Origin: an uncultured Clostridia bacterium
Lineage (GTDB): Bacteria; Bacillota; Clostridia; Oscillospirales; CAG-272
NCBI GenBank assembly: GCA_944391815.1
Contig: CALXUV010000009.1
Coordinates: 1-57,606, forward strand
Length of the DNA stretch: 57,606 nt
Direction: 5' to 3'
Under the pieces are notes generated by a model, which saw nothing but the letters and a program-made list of their open reading frames with translations, was not told where the DNA came from and ran no database searches. A program made the translations under genes and the position numbers. This document shows positions 37,393-44,415 of this stretch, one piece after another. Each line of letters begins with the position of its first letter. Positions within the stretch are counted from its first letter, which is position 1.

Positions 37393-38244
37393 ATGACAGG
37401 TACAGTTACAAAAAGCGATATAAGCAAGTCTGAATCTTACAACATAAGAATGATTGATATAGAAAGAATCATGCCTAACCGTGCACAGCCTCGGACAATT
37501 TTCGATAACGAAAGTTTATCGGCTTTGTCTGAAAGTATAAAAACACACGGAATTATCCAGCCACTGACTGTCAGACCGTATCCTGATAAATCAAATTTAT
37601 CGAACTTTCAGTACGAACTGATCGCAGGAGAAAGAAGATTGCGGGCTTCAAAACTTGCCGGACTGAAAAAAGTTCCTTGCATTGTGACAGAAAGCGATAC
37701 AAGAACATCAGCCGCTCTTGCTATTATAGAAAACCTGCACAGAAGTGATCTTAACGTTTTCGAGGAAGCAACTGCGATAGCCGCTCTTATAGAAATTTAC
37801 AAATTAACCCAGGAAGAAGCAGCCCAAAAGCTTTCAATGACACAAGCTGCTGTCGCCAATAAACTGAGACTTCTGAAACTTACCGCCAAAGAAAAAGAGG
37901 AAATATCGAACAACAATTTAAGCGAACGTCACGCAAGAGCTCTACTGAAAATAAAAGACATTGCAACCAGAGAAAAAGCACTTGAACACATAATAAAATA
38001 TAGTCTTAACGTCAAGCAAACAGAAGAGTACATAGAAAAACTGACGAGTGAACCTGACAGCAACAAAAACGGACGGGAAAAACCGAAAACAAAAGATTTC
38101 AAGGATTTGATTTTCAGTATAAGAAGGGCAGTAGAGCAGACAAGAAACAGCGGGCTTGCCATACGAACCAAACAAACCGAAACAGACAGTGATATAGTTG
38201 TCACTATATCTATACCGAAAAATCCGACAGTCGCAACTGCTTAA
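37393..38244 (+). CDS. noc: ParB-family nucleoid occlusion protein Noc
   Basis: 283 aa. N-terminal ParB/sulfiredoxin-like CTP-binding domain with GERRLRASK (near residue 83) and IENLHRSDLNVFEEA, then a helix-turn-helix around TQEEAAQKLSMTQAAVANKL (near 140). Assigned Noc rather than ParB because it sits between rsmG and parA, the standard Noc position, and a second ParB is encoded at 39920. Noc blocks septum formation over DNA in relatives. It should bind sites distinct from parS; I found no Noc box (ATTTCCCGGGAAAT) in the window. Start at 37393 follows CGGAGG. Confidence 0.85.
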   Translation: MTGTVTKSDISKSESYNIRMIDIERIMPNRAQPRTIFDNESLSALSESIKTHGIIQPLTVRPYPDKSNLSNFQYELIAGERRLRASKLAGLKKVPCIVTESDTRTSAALAIIENLHRSDLNVFEEATAIAALIEIYKLTQEEAAQKLSMTQAAVANKLRLLKLTAKEKEEISNNNLSERHARALLKIKDIATREKALEHIIKYSLNVKQTEEYIEKLTSEPDSNKNGREKPKTKDFKDLIFSIRRAVEQTRNSGLAIRTKQTETDSDIVVTISIPKNPTVATA

Positions 38245-38602
38245 ACAGAAATACATACACATGATTTTGTATATATTTATTTGCCGGAAAATCAGCAGTC
38301 AAATATAAAAATCAATCCGAAAATGCTAAAAAATCCACACGGAATATTTTTGACATATTAAAAATGTATGCGTATTCTATATTATCAAAATTCGACACTG
38401 ATTCCTGATAAAGATAATATCGGTAAGCAATTTATATTTAAACCAAAACCGTTCTTACCCCGATATTACTGCTAACAACGATAATAAGTCGGAAATTTTC
38501 TTCGTAAAAGACTATTATCTTATAAGCCTGATTATATTGCACCATCAACTCTGAATTAAAAGCATTACTAACTCTGAAACCCACTATCAAACTTCACATT
38601 TG

Positions 38603-38630
38603 CGCCGATGTTTCACGTGAAACATCGGCG
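38603..38630. other. parS: parS site 1 within a 28-base palindrome
   Basis: TGTTTCACGTGAAACA at 38609-38624 is a perfect ParB-binding parS. It is embedded in a longer perfect palindrome (38603-38630) that extends each arm by CGCCGA and is followed by TTTT, so it may also be a terminator for noc. It lies about 100 bases before the parA promoter. Confidence 0.95.
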
Positions 38631-38725
38631 TTTTCAAAATTGCATAAAAGATGATTCATAAACGCAATTAAACCACTTATTTTCGGTAAAATATACATTT
38701 TATTGTAAAAAAACAAGTGAAAGTG

Positions 38726-38754
38726 TTGACAACAAGGATATAAGTTGTTATAAT
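38726..38754 (+). promoter_or_regulatory. Consensus promoter of parA
   Basis: TTGACA (38726-38731), 17-base spacer, TATAAT (38749-38754); both hexamers perfect, 30 bases before the parA ATG. No other gene lies in 38245-38784. Confidence 0.9.
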
Positions 38755-38784
38755 TAAGTAAAGCAACGGAAAGGATAAAAGCAA

Positions 38785-39543
38785 ATGATTATTTCATTCA
38801 CTAATCAAAAAGGCGGAGTGGGAAAAACAACTTCCGCGGTTAACATAGCTGCAACAGTGGCAGCAATGGACAAAAAAGTGTTGCTGCTTGATCTCGATCC
38901 GCAAGGAAACGCTTCGACCGGCGTTGGTTTAATGGACAGAAGCTCCCTGAACTCAAGCTATAATGTTTTATGCGACGGTATGCCTATTTCCGACGCAATT
39001 TATCATACAGAATTCAAAAATCTCGACGTTATACCGTCTTCAATAGATTTAGCAGGCGCTGAACTCGAAATAGCAGACACAGAATCGAGAGAGCGCATCC
39101 TCAAAGGCGCACTCTCAATTATTAATGACCGCTATGATTACATATTTATCGACTGCCCGCCGGCTCTCGGTTTGCTGACCGTCAACGCTTTGGTGGCAAG
39201 CGACGGCGTAATAATCCCGTGTCCGTGCGAATTTTACGCACTTGAAGGACTTGTTCAACTAACAAACACCATCGACAGCATCAAAGAATATCAGAATCCG
39301 GATTTAAAAATCGTCGGGCTTCTCATCACAATGTATAACAGCAGGCTTAACCTGACTCAAAACATATTAAACGACTTACATTCTCACTACGGAAATCTCG
39401 TGTTCAAAACAAGAATCGCAAGAAACGTAAGATTAACCGAGGCTCCGGCTTACGGAACACCTGTTATTTACCTGGACAAGTTTTCAAAAGGAGCCCAGAA
39501 TTACATCGAAGTCGCAAAAGAACTGATTGACAGAACTGAATGA
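38785..39543 (+). CDS. parA: Chromosome-partitioning ATPase ParA/Soj
   Basis: 252 aa Walker-type ATPase. The deviant Walker A KGGVGKTTSAVN is at residues 9-20, with the signature Lys, followed by DLDPQGNASTGVG and a Walker B-like YIFIDCPPALG. It has no N-terminal helix-turn-helix extension, which fits Soj-type chromosomal ParA. In relatives it works with ParB on origin segregation and regulates DnaA. Its own consensus promoter and parS site 1 lie upstream; parB follows 376 bases downstream with parS site 2 in between. Ribosome binding site GGAAAGGAT. Confidence 0.95.
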   Translation: MIISFTNQKGGVGKTTSAVNIAATVAAMDKKVLLLDLDPQGNASTGVGLMDRSSLNSSYNVLCDGMPISDAIYHTEFKNLDVIPSSIDLAGAELEIADTESRERILKGALSIINDRYDYIFIDCPPALGLLTVNALVASDGVIIPCPCEFYALEGLVQLTNTIDSIKEYQNPDLKIVGLLITMYNSRLNLTQNILNDLHSHYGNLVFKTRIARNVRLTEAPAYGTPVIYLDKFSKGAQNYIEVAKELIDRTE

Positions 39544-39876
39544 TAGCAAAACCAACGACATTCAGATCAACTAACACACTGAGACACAAAACTTTATTAT
39601 TCAGAAAAAAATAAACTCACAAATCACAAATCAAGGCTTGAAATTCTTCAAAAAACATCCAATTAATTGATTAACACGTTGTACAACACCAAAAAACATT
39701 AACTTAGTCAATAACAAACAGATCTTGTCATTGACTATTCAGTATATAATCCGCACGAAAACTGTAAAACATTCAATTACAGATTCAAGCTTTTTAACCA
39801 TCGTAAAATACTGCAATCGATATTTTTCTATAAGTACATTTCAAATTAACCGGAATCCCCACCAACACACATACAA

Positions 39877-39892
39877 TGTTTCACGTGAAACA
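39877..39892. other. parS: parS site 2 in the parB leader
   Basis: Perfect TGTTTCACGTGAAACA, 27 bases before the parB ATG and just ahead of its ribosome binding site. ParB bound here could repress its own gene. The rest of the 39544-39919 gap is A+T rich with no gene; a frame upstream of the true parB start is not coding. Confidence 0.95.
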
Positions 39893-39919
39893 AATAAACC
39901 AGAGAGAAAGGAAAGGCAA

Positions 39920-40801
39920 ATGATCAATAAAGGAACCGCAAAAGGCCTCGATGCGCTTTTCAAAAGTCAGGGCACAAAAAAGCAAGAACATGACTCTCCC
40001 AAAACATTAAAACTGACCGAACTTGAACCCAGAAAAGATCAACCGAGAAGAAATTTCGATATTGACGCATTGAATCAACTTGCTGATTCGATAAAATCAA
40101 ACGGTGTTCTTCAACCAATACTTTGCACAAAGCAAAGCAACGGAATGTACAGCATAGTTGCCGGCGAACGCAGATGGCGAGCCGCAAAAATTGCAGGTTT
40201 AAGCGAAGTACCGGTGTTAATTATAGAAGCCGACGACAAAAAAGTTGCCGAAATTGCATTGATCGAAAACCTTCAGCGTGAAGACTTAAACGCAATCGAA
40301 GAGGCCGCCGCATACAAATCACTCATAACCGATTACAGCATGACACAGGATGAAATGTCGAAAAGAGTCGGAAAAAGCAGAAGCGCTATTGCTAACAGTC
40401 TCAGACTTTTGGATCTTCCGGACGAGGTTTCCAAAATGGTCGCTGAGGGCACCTTGAGCGCCGGTCACGCAAGAACTTTGCTCGGACTGACGAACAAAGA
40501 GGATATCCCCAAAGCAGCCCAGGCAATAGCAGCAAGGGAACTTTCTGTAAGAGCTACCGAAGCATTGGTCAAAACCATGAACAACGCCAACGCAAAACAA
40601 GCCAAGACAGTCGAACCCAAACCTTTAAAAATAGATTACTGTGCCGAACTCGAAAAAAGAGTTGAGGATGTTATCGGCAGAAAAGTCAAAATCACATCAA
40701 AAGGCAACGCAAAACGGATAGAAATATCATTTGCATCCAACGAAGATCTCGAAGAGCTACTCAAAATGCTGTGCGGAGACGAATTTTTCGAGGATTTTTG
40801 A
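39920..40801 (+). CDS. parB: Chromosome-partitioning protein ParB/Spo0J
   Basis: 293 aa CTP-dependent DNA clamp that loads at parS and spreads. The N-terminus KGTAKGLDALF is the ParA-stimulating peptide type. GERRWRAAK (near residue 80) is the CTP box, IENLQREDLNAIEEA follows, and the helix-turn-helix TQDEMSKRVGKSRSAIANSLR is near 150. The C-terminal dimerisation domain is complete. Start at 39920 follows GAAAGGAAAGG. Three perfect parS sites lie within 4 kb. The gene reads toward dnaA, opposite to the usual Firmicutes layout. Confidence 0.96.
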   Translation: MINKGTAKGLDALFKSQGTKKQEHDSPKTLKLTELEPRKDQPRRNFDIDALNQLADSIKSNGVLQPILCTKQSNGMYSIVAGERRWRAAKIAGLSEVPVLIIEADDKKVAEIALIENLQREDLNAIEEAAAYKSLITDYSMTQDEMSKRVGKSRSAIANSLRLLDLPDEVSKMVAEGTLSAGHARTLLGLTNKEDIPKAAQAIAARELSVRATEALVKTMNNANAKQAKTVEPKPLKIDYCAELEKRVEDVIGRKVKITSKGNAKRIEISFASNEDLEELLKMLCGDEFFEDF

Positions 40802-41289
40802 GCAATTTAAACAAGTGTCAAACACTTGAACTGTAGCTTCAAAAAGCCGATCAGCAAATATCAAAAAACGTATTTTAAAAGTTAAATTAACCCCTGATTT
40901 CCTTTAATTTATAACAAAAGTACAAGCATAAGCAAAAGTAAATTGCTGCAATCATTCAACCCGAAATCCCAATCGACAGCAAATCAACAATATTTTCATT
41001 TATTAATGAAATAATCTTGAATTCAAAACATATAGGAATTACAGAACCCTATTCAAACCCAAGCATATCACATTCAGAAAACATAGAAATTCCCAAAACA
41101 ACATACCCGCAAAACACATCAACAAAACTAACTATCAGAAAATATCTTTTACAACATAAGAATACAACAGCTCATTAATAAAGATATAACAAGGCAACAC
41201 GACCCCTCGAAAACCAACACTTTATCCAAAACAAAGCGATCAAACAAATATAACAGATTAACTTTAAGCAAAATAAGGAAGGCAAAAAG
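40802..41289. other. parB-serS gap, no gene seen
   Basis: About 490 bases of A+T-rich sequence. I looked for a T-box leader in front of serS (AGGGTGGNACCGCG-type antiterminator block, terminator hairpin) and found none. No strong promoter stood out. Confidence 0.5.
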
Positions 41290-42561
41290 ATGTTAGACAT
41301 AAAAGTTATCAGAGACAACCCAGACGAGGTCATAAGCAGACTCGCAACAAGGAACAAAGATTACAGTGCAGAAATCAACAAAATTATAACCCTTGACAAA
41401 GACAGAAGAAACCTGATAAGCGCAACAGAGGCAGTTAAAGCACACAAAAACGAGATTTCCAAAAAAATACCCGAAATGAAAAAGCAGAACCTGGATGTAA
41501 CTGCAATTTTCGAAGAAATGAAGAAACTTTCGGACGAAATGAAAGAAGACGAGGACAAACTCGCCGCAATTGACAAAGAGCTTGAATTTTTGTTGTTATC
41601 GGTGCCGAATCTTCCCAGCAAAACCACCCCAATCGGAAAAGACGATAGCGAAAACGTCGAAATAAGACGTTACGGCGAACCCCGTAAATTTGATTTTGAA
41701 CCGAAACCTCACTGGGAACTCGGTCAGAGACTCGGAATACTTGATCCTGAGACAGCCGCAAAAGTAACAGGCGCCCGCTTCCATTTTTATAAAGGACTCG
41801 GAGCAAAGCTCGAGCGTTCACTGGTTTCATTTTATCTCGATACTCATACCGCTGCCGGATACACCGAGATTTTTCCGCCTTATATGGTGAACAGAAACTC
41901 AATGCAGGGCACAGGTCAGCTTCCAAAATTCGAAGAAGACGCTTTCAAGGTCGAGGGAACCGATTATTTCCTCATACCGACTGCTGAAGTTCCGGTAACA
42001 AACATGCACAAAAACGAAATCCTGTCCGCCGAAGATCTTCCGATCAAATATTGTGCTTACTCAGCTTGCTTCAGAGCTGAAGCCGGAAGTGCAGGACGCG
42101 ACACAAGGGGACTTATACGCCAGCACCAATTCAATAAGGTAGAGCTGGTAAAATTCGCTCATCCTGATCATTCTTACGAAGAACTCGAATCTCTGACACT
42201 TGATGCGCAGAACGTTCTTAAACTTCTCGGACTTCCTCACCGCGTAGTAGCGCTTTCCACGGGTGATATCGGATTCAGTTCGGCAAAAACCTATGATATT
42301 GAAGTATGGATGCCGTCTTACGGTAGATATGTAGAGATTAGCTCCTGCTCTAACTTTGAAGATTATCAGGCAAGACGCGCAAACATAAGGTTTAAAGAAG
42401 ACGCCAAGTCAAAAGCAAGATATGTACACACGCTGAACGGTTCCGGTGTCGCTGTCGGAAGAACAGTCGCCGCTATAATCGAAAACTTCCAAAGAGACGA
42501 CGGAGGAATCGACGTCCCTGAAGTTTTGAGAAAATACATGGGAACCGATATAATAAGATAA
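41290..42561 (+). CDS. serS: Seryl-tRNA synthetase
   Basis: 423 aa class II synthetase. Residues 1-105 form the coiled-coil arm that contacts the long variable arm of tRNA-Ser. Motif 2 is in [19 protein letters not shown] and motif 3 in the IAAIIENF-type region near the end (here [16 protein letters not shown]). The [14 protein letters not shown] block is typical of bacterial SerRS. Length is normal. Ribosome binding site AAGGAAGG. parS site 3 starts 4 bases after the stop codon. Confidence 0.96.
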   Translation: MLDIKVIRDNPDEVISRLATRNKDYSAEINKIITLDKDRRNLISATEAVKAHKNEISKKIPEMKKQNLDVTAIFEEMKKLSDEMKEDEDKLAAIDKELEFLLLSVPNLPSKTTPIGKDDSENVEIRRYGEPRKFDFEPKPHWELGQRLGILDPETAAKVTGARFHFYKGLGAKLERSLVSFYLDTHTAAGYTEIFPPYMVNRNSMQGTGQLPKFEEDAFKVEGTDYFLIPTAEVPVTNMHKNEILSAEDLPIKYCAYSACFRAEAGSAGRDTRGLIRQHQFNKVELVKFAHPDHSYEELESLTLDAQNVLKLLGLPHRVVALSTGDIGFSSAKTYDIEVWMPSYGRYVEISSCSNFEDYQARRANIRFKEDAKSKARYVHTLNGSGVAVGRTVAAIIENFQRDDGGIDVPEVLRKYMGTDIIR

Positions 42562-42565
42562 TCAA

Positions 42566-42581
42566 TGTTTCACGTGAAACA
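42566..42581. other. parS: parS site 3 between serS and a membrane-protein gene
   Basis: Perfect TGTTTCACGTGAAACA immediately after the serS stop and 12 bases before the next ATG, abutting its ribosome binding site. Confidence 0.95.
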
Positions 42582-42593
42582 AAAGGAAAGGTT

Positions 42594-43250
42594 ATGAAAT
42601 TATCTGATTTACTAATTTACACCGGCGAAGTGCCGTTAAAAATAATTATCTGGTCTATCTATATAGGCGTTGTCATCGCAGTAATAGCTTCATTTGTAAC
42701 TAAATCAAATTTCGGAAAGTTTGTTTCAGCTCTGATTGAAAAGAACGCTTCAACTCCTGAAAACGCTTTAAAACCCAATGAAACCGGCGTAAAAATGAAC
42801 ATTTTCATCAAAGCAGCATTAAAGAACCATATGCATTACAACAATTTCCTCGTAGCAATAACTCCGGACGGAAAATTTTACGCAAACTATACTTACTGCG
42901 AAAGCGAGCCGGTTTTAAAGGAATATAAGGCGATAATCAGAAAAAGCAAAATCAAAAAATCAACCAAAGACGAAGCAGAAGATAATCCGATAACAGAAGA
43001 AACTATATCTGAAACCAAATCGGAACCGGTAACCTTTACTGATAAAAAGGAAAGGATAAAATTCGATCCCTCCCAAGCCAGATATTATCTGCCTAAGGAA
43101 GTACAATCAAAAGCGGAATCGGTTTACGGATACAAGAAAACAAATATCGCTTACGTAATTCTGGGACTTGTAGCATTCGCTGTTGTAGCATATTTTTCCG
43201 AGTTCATAATCGAAGGCTTACAGGACATGTTCGGAAACATCGGTAAATAG
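42594..43250 (+). CDS. Uncharacterised protein with two membrane segments
   Basis: 218 aa, not recognised. Hydrophobic segments at about residues 13-38 and 183-208 flank a charged, probably cytoplasmic or extracellular middle with a Lys/Glu-rich stretch (about 118-150). The middle around NHMHYNNFLVAITPDGKFYANYTY could be a small folded domain. The ATG follows AAAGGAAAGG. It is probably co-transcribed with serS. A parS site touches its ribosome binding site, so ParB spreading would cover its promoter-proximal region. A terminator follows. Function unknown. Confidence 0.75.
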   Translation: MKLSDLLIYTGEVPLKIIIWSIYIGVVIAVIASFVTKSNFGKFVSALIEKNASTPENALKPNETGVKMNIFIKAALKNHMHYNNFLVAITPDGKFYANYTYCESEPVLKEYKAIIRKSKIKKSTKDEAEDNPITEETISETKSEPVTFTDKKERIKFDPSQARYYLPKEVQSKAESVYGYKKTNIAYVILGLVAFAVVAYFSEFIIEGLQDMFGNIGK

Positions 43251-43322
43251 TTTTTAACAGTTTCATTTGGTTTTCCACAGACTTTTCAACAGATTTAATC
43301 AAAAATGTCATATTTTTCAATC

Positions 43323-43348
43323 AAAAAGGGCTGAACACAGCCCTTTTT
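43323..43348 (+). terminator. Bidirectional terminator after the serS pair
   Basis: Perfect 11-base arms AAAAAGGGCTG and CAGCCCTTTTT with a 4-base loop. Confidence 0.92.
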
Positions 43349-43454
43349 ATTATAGTTTATTAATTTAATTGATAATATGGAAATTGATTTTAAAATTGTT
43401 ATTGTTATTGTAAATGTAAGTGCAATTGTATTTGTAATAAAAAATAAATACAAT

Positions 43455-43487
43455 AAAATCCGGACTTGCGACGCAAGTCCGGATTTT
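43455..43487. terminator. Second perfect palindrome downstream
   Basis: Sixteen-base arms AAAATCCGGACTTGCG and complement, one base apart. T-runs lie at both ends, so it could end transcription from either side; pduL ends 230 bases to the right. The rest of 43251-43720 holds only A+T-rich sequence and a weak TTTCGG/CCGAAA hairpin near 43603-43626. A plus-strand 87-codon frame spanning the palindrome is not credible. Confidence 0.7.
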
Positions 43488-43720
43488 GGTTTGAAAATGA
43501 AATTAAAAAATCGATTTTTAATTATTGTTTGTAATATAAGTTACGGAAATCAGGTGAATTTTAATAGAAAGCAATTCAAATCAAAACTACTGTTTTCGAC
43601 ATTTTTCGGTTATATATTACACCGAAATAGTATGCTATAATTTATAATTGCTATTTTATGCACTGCCAATATTTACCAATATATTTATTTCAACCTCTGA
43701 ATTCCGAATAAACTCAGCAA

Positions 43721-44290
43721 TTATTTAATAAGCTCTCCGAAACACTTTCCGAAAGCACATGCGGCATTTGACTCATCGGTATCTATGTGCATTGCGAGTT
43801 TGAACTTTTCGCTTACTCTGATGACTACATCTCCAAGAACGGAAGTTCTCGGGCTTTCGATCTTAACGCTGACAATCTGACCGTTCTCAACACCGTAAGC
43901 CTCGGCATCGGCAGGAGTCATGTGTATGTGGCGTTTTGCAACTATAACACCGCTGTCAACGGTTATTTCACCTTCAGGTCCGACAATTTTAATTCCGGGT
44001 GTTCCTTCAAGATCTCCGCTTTCACGCAGAGGAGCGTCAACGCCAAGTGTACGGGCATCGGTATACGAAAGCTCTACCTGAGTATGCGGACGTACAGGAC
44101 CGAGAATTATTACGTTTGCTATTTCTTTTTTGGGTCCGACCAACTTTACTCTTTCCTCGCAGGCGAACTGTCCGGGCTGACTGAGATCCTTTTTGAATGT
44201 CAGGGTTGCGCCTTTTCCGAAAAGTTTTTCAAGATCTTCAGTAGAGAGATGTACATGTCTTGCCGAAGTTTCGACTAATATTTTTTCCAT
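43721..44290 (-). CDS. pduL: Phosphate propanoyltransferase (PduL-type)
   Basis: 189 aa. PduL enzymes interconvert acyl-CoA and acyl-phosphate and do not resemble classical Pta. The two duplicated metal-binding blocks are clear: ETSARHVHLS (residue 7) and AKRHIHMTP (near 118), and the HIDTDESNAA block near 167. No other pdu or microcompartment gene is in view and I see no N-terminal encapsulation helix, so a cytosolic acetate-forming phosphotransacetylase role is more likely (inference). A promoter at 44327-44354 precedes it. Confidence 0.92.
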   Translation of the reverse strand: MEKILVETSARHVHLSTEDLEKLFGKGATLTFKKDLSQPGQFACEERVKLVGPKKEIANVIILGPVRPHTQVELSYTDARTLGVDAPLRESGDLEGTPGIKIVGPEGEITVDSGVIVAKRHIHMTPADAEAYGVENGQIVSVKIESPRTSVLGDVVIRVSEKFKLAMHIDTDESNAACAFGKCFGELIK

Positions 44291-44326
44291 TTTATTTTTC
44301 CTTTCGTATAATAATCGTTTTTTCTC

Positions 44327-44355
44327 ATTATACTATATTTAAATGTAAAAGTAAA
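44327..44355 (-). promoter_or_regulatory. Probable promoter of pduL
   Basis: On the minus strand TATAAT at 44332-44327 with a TTTACT-like -35 about 17 bases upstream. Divergent from the protease gene that starts at 44416. Confidence 0.6.
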
Positions 44356-44415
44356 GGGAATAAGCAAAATATTTCAAATTTTGTTGCAAAAACTATACCG
44401 AAAGAGGAATAAGAA

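Noticed and set aside
40802-41289. T-box riboswitch before serS
   Set aside because: No T-box consensus, specifier loop or terminator hairpin could be found.
43270-43300. TTTTCCACA and TTTTCAACA as DnaA boxes
   Set aside because: Only two weak matches, far from dnaA and next to a terminator; not enough for an origin call.
43377-43640. 87-codon plus-strand frame after the serS pair
   Set aside because: Contains a 33-base perfect palindrome in its middle, A+T-rich chance composition, no ribosome binding site.
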